A stretch of DNA of 38,394 nt, from positions 1 to 38,394 of IMG/VR virus record IMGVR_UViG_3300042923_000166; one strand, given 5' to 3'. The notes beneath the pieces were generated by a model. It saw nothing but the letters and a program-made list of their open reading frames with translations, had not been told where the DNA came from and made no database searches. Positions 6,646-14,849 of the stretch are shown here, one piece after another. Each line of letters starts with the position of its first letter. The stretch's first letter is position 1. Source of the stretch: a virus. A program made the position numbers and the translations under genes.

Positions 6646-6859
6646 CTATTACATCCTTCATATGCAAAGTGACTTTTTTAGATATTTCTTCTACTCTTGT
6701 GCCACTTTCCATAATTTGCATTAATTCAGCATAATGTTTATTGCAAAGAGTTCTTTTTATGTGTTTTCCTTCAACAATTATATCCACGTGAATTTTAAAC
6801 TTATCTTTGCAACCACGAGATACACAACGTCCTAATAATCTTTTTAATATTAATTTCAT
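6632..6859 (-). CDS. Zinc-binding hypothetical protein, 75 aa
   Basis: 75 residues with Cys/His pairs (CVSRGC at about 12-17, CNKH at about 39-42) that could bind one zinc ion. GGAGGG lies about 9 bases before the ATG; the start overlaps the stop of the small membrane protein at 6856. Function unknown. Confidence 0.55.
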   Translation of the reverse strand: MKLILKRLLGRCVSRGCKDKFKIHVDIIVEGKHIKRTLCNKHYAELMQIMESGTRVEEISKKVTLHMKDVIDGRD

Positions 6860-6963
6860 TTCTTTTCCCTCCTCATGGCTATAAACATTAAAATTGGACC
6901 TATCGAACTAATTATCAAGAGTGATACTGCTACCACTTTTATTACTTCTACGAATGTTACCAT
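6856..6963 (-). CDS. Tiny membrane protein, 35 aa
   Basis: A 35-residue ORF that is almost entirely one transmembrane helix, ending RREKK (positive-inside anchor). GAGGG precedes the ATG at 6963, and its start and stop overlap both neighbours. Plausible but short; function unknown. Confidence 0.45.
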   Translation of the reverse strand: MVTFVEVIKVVAVSLLIISSIGPILMFIAMRREKK

Positions 6964-7130
6964 CTACCCACCCTCTTTAAATCTCTATAGTTGCGACTCT
7001 TGTCCAAACTTCGGTTTCTGTACATTGCATCCCTGGAAGCTTCGTGGTCCTTTAATGCTTTGCAAGTAGGTTGTTCTTGGCATCCTGTAGGTGCTTTGTG
7101 GCATGATTGACACGGACTAACTTTCCTCAC
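6957..7130 (-). CDS. Cys-rich miniprotein, 57 aa
   Basis: 57 residues with CQSCHKAPTGC near the N-terminus and another Cys at 23, then a charged helix. Small proteins with a CxxC-GC-C head and helical tail are common beside replication genes in Clostridium-type phages. It begins with GTG in a GTGA overlap with the replication organizer stop. Probably zinc binding; function unknown. Confidence 0.55.
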   Translation of the reverse strand: MRKVSPCQSCHKAPTGCQEQPTCKALKDHEASRDAMYRNRSLDKSRNYRDLKRVGRW

Positions 7131-8011
7131 TTAACTTCACCCCTCCCTCTCATTAGCTTTTCAAACGCCTTTTTCTCTATCTCGTCCAACATATCATCAC
7201 TATAAACATCTTCTAGGCGACCACTGTTTGTAGTTGCTTCTTTATCTTTGTAATTGCCTTCAAGGACTTTTATGTAATTACTGGGCTTCATAATCCAGTC
7301 AAATGTTGCTGTCCAATTCCTGTCGTTATCTCCTGACATGAATTTGCTTTTACTTGAGTTCTCAAAGACTATATCTATTGATTCGATTCCATTTTCTTTT
7401 ACTCTAGCCAGTATTGATTGTTTTCGCTTTGTAGTCATTGTAGTTATTGGATTAAGTTTGGTACACTTTATGTTGAAGTCTTCCTTGATCTTGTTGTAGT
7501 CGATAGATAATTCTTTAGGAGAAGGAAGGGGAGGTTTCTTTATCTCTTCTTCTTTCTCTTCTTCTAGTTCTAGTTCTTTTTCTAGTTCTGTTGCGTCATG
7601 TGACGTCACGCTAACGTCATTTAATAGTTTTTGTTTTTGCCGATATTTAACATTGCGTAGTCTTGTTTGTTCTCTAATCTTGTCCATACCTTCGATATTC
7701 TGGTATTCTCCCCAGTTCTTTATATAGATTACATCTTCAAAGATTTCTATCATTTCAAACTTTTCTAATATGTTTAAAGCGAGTCTTATAACATCTACCT
7801 CAAAATCAAACTCAATAGCTAGATCATCAACATTGAACGGCATTAAGTCGGTTAAAAATAAGCCGCCATTTTTATTACATTTTCCAGCTTCGGATATTAG
7901 GAATACCCAAATCAATATCACATTGTTACCTTCTGGCATTTTACGGATGCGTTTTATCTTCTTGTTGCTTAACATATCTGTATAAATCTTTATCCATTTA
8001 ACGTCTGCCAT
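7127..8011 (-). CDS. Phage replisome organizer (replication initiation)
   Basis: 294 residues. The N-terminal about 120 residues (MADVKWIKIYTDMLSNKKIK onward) match the winged-helix N-terminal domain of phage replisome organizers, which bind the phage origin. An acidic low-complexity linker (about 143-165) is followed by a C-terminal DnaD-like region that loads the host helicase. No helicase gene is present, so the phage likely recruits the host replisome. GAGGTG precedes the ATG at 8011. The origin is often inside such genes; I do not see clear iterons here. Confidence 0.85.
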   Translation of the reverse strand: MADVKWIKIYTDMLSNKKIKRIRKMPEGNNVILIWVFLISEAGKCNKNGGLFLTDLMPFNVDDLAIEFDFEVDVIRLALNILEKFEMIEIFEDVIYIKNWGEYQNIEGMDKIREQTRLRNVKYRQKQKLLNDVSVTSHDATELEKELELEEEKEEEIKKPPLPSPKELSIDYNKIKEDFNIKCTKLNPITTMTTKRKQSILARVKENGIESIDIVFENSSKSKFMSGDNDRNWTATFDWIMKPSNYIKVLEGNYKDKEATTNSGRLEDVYSDDMLDEIEKKAFEKLMRGRGEVK

Positions 8012-8313
8012 ACTTTTATCACCTCTTTAGCGTTCAAAAATCCAGTTTCTTTGTCTTTTATCGTTACATTGCATTGTCTACAAATAACTGATATGTTGCC
8101 TAATTTATGCTTACCACCTTTTGATATAGGTTTATTATGTTGTATCGTTGGTATCCTATTTTTAATCCCAAACTCACGATCTATCGACATATTAGAGTTA
8201 CATATTGGACACTGTTTACCGTAAAAAGCACTTCTAATTTTATAACCAAATGAATATGGTAAATCACTTTCTTTTATTGCTATTTGCCTTTTGGTCATTC
8301 TTCTTTCTGCCAA
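7990..8313 (-). CDS. HNH endonuclease, 107 aa
   Basis: Contains CPIC, then IQHNKPISKGGKHKLGN and VICRQCN, a complete HNH with its zinc knuckles. The start is TTG at 8313, eight bases after GAGGTG. It overlaps the replication gene by 22 bases. It may be a free-standing (homing-type) nuclease, or have an accessory role in DNA processing. Confidence 0.75.
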   Translation of the reverse strand: MAERRMTKRQIAIKESDLPYSFGYKIRSAFYGKQCPICNSNMSIDREFGIKNRIPTIQHNKPISKGGKHKLGNISVICRQCNVTIKDKETGFLNAKEVIKVWQTLNG

Positions 8314-8360
8314 ATTTGTATCACCTCTTTTTTATTGCGTATTTTATTTGAAATGTGCAA

Positions 8361-8657
8361 TTATTTTTCTTCTTCCACAAACACAGTTTTGCCAAAGTCC
8401 GTATCGTAAAAATCAATTGTTCTGCACCCATTATATAAAACCCTTATAATCTTTTTATCCTCAGATATTGCAACTACTTCACCATGTATATATGCTTCAT
8501 GCCTATTATAAGGTCTGCAAACAGTAGCTTTTACCTTGTCACCAATCTTACAAGGTAAATCAATTAACTTTTCCCAATCTAGCTTTTGACCACAATTAGG
8601 ACAATACTCTCCAGGGACATTATTATCATCTTTTCCATCGGTGTTACAGATAGGACA
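8361..8657. repeat. Duplicated 297-bp segment, copy B
   Basis: Second copy of the segment at 4949-5245, same orientation. Similarity also continues a few bases past the shared stop codon (TTTATTTGAAAT in both). Confidence 0.85.
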
Positions 8658-8816
8658 ATAATCCTCATTTACTACCTTTTTTGGCATCTGCTTTTCAAGT
8701 GCTTTTACTGCTAAATCTATATGTATCATTGATTGACTACCTACTTTTAAATGATTTATTGCTATTTGTGTATTGTTTATTTTTTCTTTATTAATCAAAT
8801 TATCAATTCCTTTCAT
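8361..8816 (-). CDS. Zinc-ribbon plus SH3-like phage protein, paralogue B
   Basis: 151 residues: an N-terminal helical part containing ALEKQMPKK, as in the 2504-2806 protein, then CPIC (54-57) and CPNC ending GQKLDW, then the same C-terminal domain as paralogue A. It is thus a mosaic of parts found in two other genes of this genome. The ribosome site before the ATG at 8816 is poor, so expression may be weak or coupled. Confidence 0.6.
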   Translation of the reverse strand: MKGIDNLINKEKINNTQIAINHLKVGSQSMIHIDLAVKALEKQMPKKVVNEDYCPICNTDGKDDNNVPGEYCPNCGQKLDWEKLIDLPCKIGDKVKATVCRPYNRHEAYIHGEVVAISEDKKIIRVLYNGCRTIDFYDTDFGKTVFVEEEK

Positions 8817-8849
8817 CTATTGAACATTTTATTCAGAATCCGCGGTACT

Positions 8850-9134
8850 CTATATATAATTTTTCTTAAAAATCTCCATAAATTTCTCGTGCCCATACAT
8901 CTTTTCGAACAACCTCTGGAACTGTATTTTTAGCTTTAGATTCAGCTTGGATCCATTCTTCCCGTGGACACCATTATGACCGCGGTGACACTCAGGGCAG
9001 AGGTTTACTTTAAGTCCGTACTTCTCGCTGTGGTCTCTATTGGAACTATTGAACACATGATGATCTTCTAAGTAGCCACCTTTCCCACATACATAGCAAG
9101 TCTCTTGATCCCCTAAGATGCTTTTAGTTCTCAT
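8850..9134 (-). CDS. HNH-type nuclease, 94 aa
   Basis: Zinc knuckle CYVCG near residue 13, EDHHVFNSSNRDHSEKYG core with His-His and Asn, then CPECHRG and GVHGKNG. This matches the small phage HNH-like proteins found in replication regions. ATG at 9134 overlaps the upstream stop (ATGA). Possibly a structure-specific or homing nuclease. Confidence 0.7.
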   Translation of the reverse strand: MRTKSILGDQETCYVCGKGGYLEDHHVFNSSNRDHSEKYGLKVNLCPECHRGHNGVHGKNGSKLNLKLKIQFQRLFEKMYGHEKFMEIFKKNYI

Positions 9135-9562
9135 AATTTTCTAATCTCCTGTTTTTGTGTGAACATTCTTTCAGTGTCCCAATTGCGAGAATGTCTATGA
9201 CAAATAGTTTTATATGATAATCCAGTTATTCTAGACCATTCAGCTAAGGTATGTGTTTGGTTTTTATATGTAACGAATGTATTTCTGCTTGTATTATTAT
9301 TCTGTACATACCTATCGACCCATCTACAATTTAAAGGTTCGTAGTTTTTATTGCTATCGATCCTGTCAATTGTGAGTCCTTGCTTGTACCCATTTTCCAT
9401 GGACCATGCAATGAATTTTTCTTTATCCAATAGCCATGTTTCGCATATTCTTATTCCTTTACCGCCATATAAATAATAAGCTTTATTCCTGCTGCTATAA
9501 CATCGAGTTTTCATGCTCCTATACACGCTGGATAATTTATCGTAGATTTCTTTATCTATCAT
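9131..9562 (-). CDS. Homing-type HNH endonuclease, 143 aa
   Basis: Carries the LYGGKGIRICETWL segment, GLTIDRIDSNKNYEP and NCRWVDR, the hallmarks of a widespread phage HNH family, followed by a C-terminal HTH-like module (HTLAEWSRITGLSYKTI) that probably recognises DNA. Such genes are usually selfish mobile inserts. GGAAGG precedes the ATG at 9562. It lies between the exonuclease gene and another HNH gene. Confidence 0.75.
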   Translation of the reverse strand: MIDKEIYDKLSSVYRSMKTRCYSSRNKAYYLYGGKGIRICETWLLDKEKFIAWSMENGYKQGLTIDRIDSNKNYEPLNCRWVDRYVQNNNTSRNTFVTYKNQTHTLAEWSRITGLSYKTICHRHSRNWDTERMFTQKQEIRKL

Positions 9563-9563
9563 A

Positions 9564-10361
9564 TTAAATACCTTCCATAATCTGAGAAAAATGTATAGGA
9601 CCTGTTAGAATTTTTGTAAATCTACAATAGTCACAATGCCCGCACCTATCAGGTTCAATCTCACCTTTTTTCAGAGATATAATCCTAGAGACGTTCGATT
9701 CCATTAATGATAAAGCGTCACTCAAAGTTCCGTTGTCAATTTCTATTATCTCTAAATTCGGTTCTTTTTCTTTTGTCACACCAGCTATGTAAAAAGGTAA
9801 TTTCTTTCCTGTGTTTAACTCGACTATCTTTTGATAAATAGCACCTTGGATCGTATAACCCCAATACTCTACAAAGTTCATTTTTCCATAATCTTTGACC
9901 CACTCTGATTTTGTAAGTGATGCCATACATTTCAGATCCACTATTGCAATATTGGGATGATAGCTATCTATCTTAATTTTCCACTTAGAACCGAAAAACT
10001 CACCTGTCATTATGACTTGTTTCTCACCGCTCATATATTGCATAAACTTAGGATCACGTTCTACTCTTGTGATAATTTCGTTAGCTTTTTTGTATTCTGC
10101 TTTCAATTCGCCTTTCTTGGTAAATATCTCAGGATTTTGTGCTTTGAAAATATCTAACGTCCCCTCGAAGTGCGCATCTACAAATCCACCAACTAATAAA
10201 GCGGTTGTTTTTTCTTCGCCCCAGTAACCGTTCAATTCAGCTATCGCCTTTGCTTCACACCCTTGTTTTCCAGATGTTCCAGCGAAACTTTTGTATTGCG
10301 AAGAGCCTAAGAACTCTAGGCTTGCTTCCTTACTAAAATAATTCTCGTTGGTAATTATCAT
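9564..10361 (-). CDS. PD-(D/E)XK exonuclease of the recombination module
   Basis: 265 residues. The VDAHFEGT segment, the core IAIVDLKC (D-x-K active-site pair, about residues 139-146) and QGAIYQ motif fit the RecE/YqaJ-like nuclease fold; the C-terminal CGHCDYC cluster is typical of the DUF3799 type. It resects dsDNA ends so the neighbouring RecT-like protein can load. It overlaps the RecT gene by 4 bases (ATGA) with GAGGTG upstream. Confidence 0.8.
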   Translation of the reverse strand: MIITNENYFSKEASLEFLGSSQYKSFAGTSGKQGCEAKAIAELNGYWGEEKTTALLVGGFVDAHFEGTLDIFKAQNPEIFTKKGELKAEYKKANEIITRVERDPKFMQYMSGEKQVIMTGEFFGSKWKIKIDSYHPNIAIVDLKCMASLTKSEWVKDYGKMNFVEYWGYTIQGAIYQKIVELNTGKKLPFYIAGVTKEKEPNLEIIEIDNGTLSDALSLMESNVSRIISLKKGEIEPDRCGHCDYCRFTKILTGPIHFSQIMEGI

Positions 10362-10975
10362 TTCGACACCTCTTTGAAAGCATCGGTAACTTCTATTGAC
10401 ATGGGTTTATTTACATCCTCAACTTCTCCTTCGACTTGTAATCCCATTAGCGCATTAGGTATATGTACTCTTGCGAAAAACGCACTTGCTCTGTAAGCTA
10501 ACATTAATTCAGGCATTGTTTTCCACTTACTACCGTTCTTACTAACCCAACCTTCGTCTTTTGCCATTTTAATAGTTACTTCAACACCTTTTACAACTTC
10601 GTTATCTTCTAGCCTTGTCGCTTGCAAAAAGCAACCCCAATCATCCGCGCCTTTTGTTCCTGTGTAAACATGCTTCACATTTGTATACCTTCCACTACCT
10701 TCTACTAGAGCCTTACAAGCTTGACCACTCCATGAAGGTTTACCCATGACTACCCAAAGATTTTGCATCACCATCATTGGAGATAATCCCATGCGATTTG
10801 CCATATCTACTGCTATTGCGCAATCCATCGGTTTTTTTTGATAAGCTTGCGGAACTAGAGTTGATGATGCGAACATTTTTCCTATATCGTAAAGTTCCTT
10901 GAAATTCTCTAAGTTTTCAAATACCCCTGTTATTAGATCATGTTTTGGTTCTATGTTTATAATTTCGTTTTCCAT
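10358..10975 (-). CDS. recT: RecT-family single-strand annealing protein
   Basis: 205 residues. The segment VPQAYQKKPMDCAIAVDMAN and GLSPMMVMQNLWVVMGKPSW is the RecT/Bet-like core. The acidic C-terminal part is short. It pairs complementary single strands, working with the exonuclease directly downstream and the ATPase upstream. AAGGAG lies nine bases before the ATG at 10975. Confidence 0.8.
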   Translation of the reverse strand: MENEIINIEPKHDLITGVFENLENFKELYDIGKMFASSTLVPQAYQKKPMDCAIAVDMANRMGLSPMMVMQNLWVVMGKPSWSGQACKALVEGSGRYTNVKHVYTGTKGADDWGCFLQATRLEDNEVVKGVEVTIKMAKDEGWVSKNGSKWKTMPELMLAYRASAFFARVHIPNALMGLQVEGEVEDVNKPMSIEVTDAFKEVSK

Positions 10976-10992
10976 TATGTATCACTCCTTTT

Positions 10993-12423
10993 TTATAGTT
11001 CGATTACTGTTAAATCTGCATCGTCCGTTGTACGACTTGCAATGAATTGCAATCCTTTAGCTTTGCATTTTTCATATAGTCTAGTTCTATTCTCTGTAGA
11101 CAATTTCTCTACTCCATCAATCAAAACAATTTGTAGTGCGTTCGGCTTTTGAACCGCTACATCTATGCAAAGATCAAGTTTCTCACCTTCTGATAGATTA
11201 GACACTGGAAGTCCTTTTATTAGTGGGATGCCATCCTTTACGGTCAAATCAGTTATCGGGATAGTAGCTGTCTCAAGTATTACGCCAGGAAGTGTTCTAG
11301 CTTTCTCGATCTTTTCAGTTAATCCCTCGGAAACTTCCGATAATTCAGCAACTTCACCTTGCAGAGTAACCATTCTTTTGTACTCATTCAAGTGAGATTT
11401 CATTTTCTCGGTATTGGTGGCCTGTTCTGTTAATTCAGATAAGTCTTTAGTTTCTTTATTTGCTAAATCTTTGTATTCTTCCACCTCTGCATCATACTGA
11501 GCGATATTTGCTTTGTAAGTCTGTTCAATAACTTCTTGCTTGTCTGCTCTTTTGTCCGCGATAGAGTCCTGTTCGGCTTCTAGTGACTTTATTTGTTCTT
11601 TTAGACTAGTAAGTTGATTAGAAATTTCATTGGCTTTAAAATTCATTTCTCGGTCTAAAGTGGATAACGATATTTCTCTATCTGCATCAAATTTTCTAAC
11701 CTTATTATTTCTGTTTTCGACTATATGTTTTGCTTTTTCAATCTGTCCGTTTTGGTTTCTGATAGTTTCAATTTCTCTGTAGAGTTCGCTTAGATTTGCT
11801 TCCTCCCAAACTTTTGCATTATATCCAGTTGGCAGCTCGTTTCCTATATCCTCAATAAAGGCTTTTTTATTTCTCGTGTCTCTATTAATCTCTTGTCTTC
11901 TTCGGAAATAAAAACCACCTTCGGATTGGATGTCGTTTAGTACTTGTAGAATATTTTGTTCGTAATTTACGTCAGGAACGATCTCTCCAAATTGTTCTTT
12001 TATCCAAGCTAAGTCCCAAGGAAATTCGATCATGTCTAGGATGATTGCATTCTGTTTTTTCTTATCCATAAACATGAACTCTACTGGATTCAACTGCAAT
12101 TCTGTGAAGATATCTTTAAGAAAAGTTTCGGGACTTTGCACCTCAGCACCGTTTTTCTTTATACTCTTATAATCTGATTGGGTTGTCCTAGATTTTCTGT
12201 TTATGGTTAACCCTGCATCAGTTTCGATTAATATTTCACCCTCTGTTTCTCCATTTCTTACTATGTAATCGCGGTTTGACTTATTAGTTAATGCGTATCT
12301 AATGGAATCTATTACAGAGGTTTTACCGGCTCCGTTTTCGCCTGTTAACTCTAACGATTTTCCACCTGCTTCATATTCTTTGATGCCAAACAAGTTTTTT
12401 ATTTTGATTTTAGTTATTTTCAA
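10993..12423 (-). CDS. SbcC/SMC-like ATPase of the recombination module
   Basis: 476 residues. Walker A GENGAGKT at 28-35, a long coiled coil (about 205-370), the ABC signature LSEGE (about 408-412) and Walker B with IVLIDG near 432. This is a compact Rad50/SbcC-like ATPase. The trio ATPase, RecT, exonuclease in one operon is known in Firmicutes phages and likely works in end processing. Start is TTG at 12423, seven bases after GGAGG, in a TTGA overlap with the upstream small gene. Confidence 0.8.
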   Translation of the reverse strand: MKITKIKIKNLFGIKEYEAGGKSLELTGENGAGKTSVIDSIRYALTNKSNRDYIVRNGETEGEILIETDAGLTINRKSRTTQSDYKSIKKNGAEVQSPETFLKDIFTELQLNPVEFMFMDKKKQNAIILDMIEFPWDLAWIKEQFGEIVPDVNYEQNILQVLNDIQSEGGFYFRRRQEINRDTRNKKAFIEDIGNELPTGYNAKVWEEANLSELYREIETIRNQNGQIEKAKHIVENRNNKVRKFDADREISLSTLDREMNFKANEISNQLTSLKEQIKSLEAEQDSIADKRADKQEVIEQTYKANIAQYDAEVEEYKDLANKETKDLSELTEQATNTEKMKSHLNEYKRMVTLQGEVAELSEVSEGLTEKIEKARTLPGVILETATIPITDLTVKDGIPLIKGLPVSNLSEGEKLDLCIDVAVQKPNALQIVLIDGVEKLSTENRTRLYEKCKAKGLQFIASRTTDDADLTVIEL

Positions 12424-12575
12424 TTTGATTCCTCCTTCAATTCTTTAATCCATGTAGCGATTTCCTTCTTTTGCTTTGTTAAGTCTTTAAGAATTACAAC
12501 AAGTTTATCCTCTTTCTGCTCGATTTCTTTGAGCCAATAGGTGTATTTTTTTATTAGCAGATCATCGCTATTCAC
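12420..12575 (-). CDS. Coiled-coil miniprotein, 51 aa
   Basis: A short helical, charged protein. An ATG at 12581 touches the AAGGAGG site, so the GTG at 12575 (seven bases after GGAGG) is the better start. Its end overlaps the ATPase start. Function unknown. Confidence 0.5.
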   Translation of the reverse strand: MNSDDLLIKKYTYWLKEIEQKEDKLVVILKDLTKQKKEIATWIKELKEESN

Positions 12576-12628
12576 AAACATTCCTCCTTGTGGTATAATC
12601 TACGTAAGTTTATTTTCTTACCGTTCTG

Positions 12629-12796
12629 TCAGCGCCAACTTTCAGAACTTTTTTTTACTTTCAACTTCTCCCTGTGGCTCTCTAGCAACTCTATATCCTC
12701 AGTAATTTCTTTCTTGTTACTCTCGTATGGTAATATAGATTTCAACGCTCTAATTATGGTATTTGTGGCTTGTATGGTTTTTGGCAGGGTAATCAT
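12629..12796 (-). CDS. Hypothetical helical protein, 55 aa
   Basis: A 55-residue charged protein starting at ATG 12796, seven bases after GGAGG, overlapping the upstream stop (ATGA). No domain recognised. Good ribosome site and overlap support it. Confidence 0.5.
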   Translation of the reverse strand: MITLPKTIQATNTIIRALKSILPYESNKKEITEDIELLESHREKLKVKKSSESWR

Positions 12797-12873
12797 TGTT
12801 GTTCCTCCTTGTAATCTAGGTAGGTGATGATCCCTAAGAGTAAAAAGAATGCTAGGAATATCTCTCCTGTCAT
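12793..12873 (-). CDS. Tiny membrane peptide, 26 aa
   Basis: A 26-residue ORF with one hydrophobic helix (IFLAFFLLLGIITYL). GAGG lies seven bases before the ATG, and the stop overlaps the next ATG, whose ribosome site is inside this gene. It may serve mainly to couple translation. Confidence 0.4.
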   Translation of the reverse strand: MTGEIFLAFFLLLGIITYLDYKEEQQ

Positions 12874-12874
12874 G

Positions 12875-13048
12875 TCAATACCTCAAGCTAATCGGTTTTT
12901 GACTTTGATCTATTACCTGAAATACTTTGACCTCTGCATTTTTCTCCAAGATCATAAATTCGTAAGGGTTGTGATTGTTTTCTTTTAGCAAGTCAATATC
13001 TTCGAGACTCAGGAGACAATTTAGCTTTTGTTTGGTTTTTAATTTCAT
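12875..13048 (-). CDS. Hypothetical protein, 57 aa
   Basis: 57 residues, Lys-rich N-terminus then a probable beta-rich segment. ATG at 13048 overlaps the previous stop (ATGA), with GGAGG ten bases upstream. No recognised family. Confidence 0.5.
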   Translation of the reverse strand: MKLKTKQKLNCLLSLEDIDLLKENNHNPYEFMILEKNAEVKVFQVIDQSQKPISLRY

Positions 13049-13575
13049 AGTGGGATAACCTCCTTGATTTCTACATTTACAACTTTCATGTGGTTTAGCA
13101 TCGAATCTAAGGCTCTATTAGTGGCACTTTCTTTGGTGGGTTCTGTTGGGTATCTCATTGTTCGTTTATATATATTCGGTTTAGCTATGAATGGATTTTT
13201 AACATCTTCTTTTAGTGAATAGGTAGCCTTTACCATGAATCCGTTTATAATTGGTCTCTTTTTGTATACTATGCATTTGTTCGTATTTCTCTTAGGTACT
13301 CCTAGAAACTTTCTTCTTTTCACTACTGAGCCATAAGTTTTCTTCAGATGGTCAGATACTTCTCTAGTTGTCATATTTACGTTGTCGAATAAAAACTGGT
13401 CCTGCTCTTCTGTCCAATCATCATTGTTGCGAATCCCTATGGTGAATGTTCTCATTTCAATTGCTCCCATTGTTCTACCAGTAAACTTCTTTTCTAGTTC
13501 CTCGCTCGGTATTTTACCGTAATGCTTTTTTAATATATTATCCTCTGCTTTAGTCCAAAACTTATTACTTGCCAC
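13045..13575 (-). CDS. SANT/Myb-like DNA-binding protein
   Basis: 176 residues. Two tandem SANT/Myb-like helices: FWTKAEDNILKKHYG (6-20) with GRTMGAIEMR, and DWTEEQDQFLFDNV (about 53-66) with TTREVSDHLKKTYGSVVKR. Such repeats bind DNA. The C-terminal part is unassigned. GTG start at 13575 after GGAGG. Likely an early regulator or DNA-organising protein. Confidence 0.65.
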   Translation of the reverse strand: MASNKFWTKAEDNILKKHYGKIPSEELEKKFTGRTMGAIEMRTFTIGIRNNDDWTEEQDQFLFDNVNMTTREVSDHLKKTYGSVVKRRKFLGVPKRNTNKCIVYKKRPIINGFMVKATYSLKEDVKNPFIAKPNIYKRTMRYPTEPTKESATNRALDSMLNHMKVVNVEIKEVIPL

Positions 13576-13586
13576 CTCTACCCCTC

Positions 13587-13733
13587 CTACATTTCTACGT
13601 CTCTTAAAATATCTTCTATAACTTCAATAGCCTTGTCCATTGCTTCGCTTTGTTGTTTGAAATTGCTTGCGCTTTGATTTAGTTCGGATTTTATTAATCT
13701 CAGGTATGAGGTTGTAACTCTTAGTGGTTGCAT
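13587..13733 (-). CDS. Hypothetical helical protein, 48 aa
   Basis: A 48-residue amphipathic helical protein. ATG 13733 lies seven bases after GGAGG. No recognised family. Confidence 0.5.
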   Translation of the reverse strand: MQPLRVTTSYLRLIKSELNQSASNFKQQSEAMDKAIEVIEDILRDVEM

Positions 13734-13786
13734 TGGTTGTCCTCCTTTTGGATTTAGTTTGGTACGTGGTTTATTTGAATTATGTT

Positions 13787-14089
13787 TTAATTAAGTTCTT
13801 CTATACTGCTATCTAACATTCTAATAACTTCTTGAAAGTCGTCATTGCTTCCTAAATATTCACCATCTAAACAGTAATGAATAGTAGTAGATTCTGTTAC
13901 ATCAAACTCTTTTAGTAAACAATCTCCACAATAAAATTTGTTATTATATTTATACTCTGTACCCAACCCACATTCACAACATAAGTACATATGCTTGTCG
14001 CATATATTTTCTATAGGTTTACTTTCGTTATATATACAAAATTTATTTTCATACCATTTCCAATAACAATTATCACAATTTTTATTCAT
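13787..14089 (-). CDS. Cys-rich hypothetical protein, 100 aa
   Basis: Eleven cysteines, including CDNC at 5-8, CCEC at about 37-40 and CGDC at about 54-57, suggesting two zinc sites. AAGGAG lies 13 bases upstream of the ATG, longer than usual. No family recognised. Confidence 0.55.
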   Translation of the reverse strand: MNKNCDNCYWKWYENKFCIYNESKPIENICDKHMYLCCECGLGTEYKYNNKFYCGDCLLKEFDVTESTTIHYCLDGEYLGSNDDFQEVIRMLDSSIEELN

Positions 14090-14122
14090 AACTAACTAAC
14101 AACTCCTTCACATTTATTCATA

Positions 14123-14845
14123 TTACGCATCAAACCCCACCTGACTATTAACTCCTTGAATTTCTTCATTTAAAGCAAACGGTGGTGTATACTTCTTTAC
14201 AATATCTACTGCTAAATCACTTTGAATACGTTTTATAGCCTTGTAAGATGTAACTCCAAACTCTCTTTTGAGTTGTCCGTATATATCAGAGTAGATGCGA
14301 CTCCTGAGAGACTTGTTTTGATACGATGGCGATTGTTTACCGCCTAGGCAAGTTACACCTTTGGTTCGTACTGTAGAGGTTATTCTTTCGCATTCAATGC
14401 CTAATAACGGTATGTCTAGTTTAAAATTTTGTAAGTCACTGTTTACTGCTTCGATTTTCTCGTCCTGTTCTCTGAACGTTTCTGCAAAGAGTTGGAGTTC
14501 TTCTTTTTTAGTCCGTGGCATTTGATATGATCCTGTTTTTCTGATTTGTGGAACTACATCGTGAGTAATCCATCTTTTAAATTGCTTTGCTTCGGGTTTT
14601 CTACTTCCTAAAATCAAAGAGTATAAACCAAATTCGTTGACGATTTGTAATATTTGTTTTCCTCCAAGGGTGTCGGTTAAAACTACATCCTTCTCATCTT
14701 CATCTAATCTTGCGACCGCATCCCTATTGTTTTTAATTTCTAAAATAGAACATACGTCTTTCCCAACAAACCAAGGTTGTCCATCTTTTTCTAAAACTCT
14801 AACTTGTCCAAATTCTATGTTGTTAAATATTTGCAACTCGTTCAT
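14123..14845 (-). CDS. BRO-N / ORF6C antirepressor
   Basis: 240 residues: an N-terminal BRO domain (about 3-105, with VRVLEKDGQPWFVGKDVC and FKRWITHDVVPQIRKTGSY) and a C-terminal ORF6C-type domain (about 130-225, with SLRSRIYSDIYGQLKREFGV). Such antirepressors bind the phage repressor and favour lytic growth. GGAGG precedes the ATG. Its place just after the Cro-like and excisionase-like genes fits this role. Confidence 0.85.
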   Translation of the reverse strand: MNELQIFNNIEFGQVRVLEKDGQPWFVGKDVCSILEIKNNRDAVARLDEDEKDVVLTDTLGGKQILQIVNEFGLYSLILGSRKPEAKQFKRWITHDVVPQIRKTGSYQMPRTKKEELQLFAETFREQDEKIEAVNSDLQNFKLDIPLLGIECERITSTVRTKGVTCLGGKQSPSYQNKSLRSRIYSDIYGQLKREFGVTSYKAIKRIQSDLAVDIVKKYTPPFALNEEIQGVNSQVGFDA

Positions 14846-14849
14846 TAAC

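Noticed and set aside
14080-14100. A TTGTTAGTTA-like match resembling the attP arm repeats
   Set aside because: It is part of a simple TTAG run before the Cys-rich gene, is single, and is far from attP.
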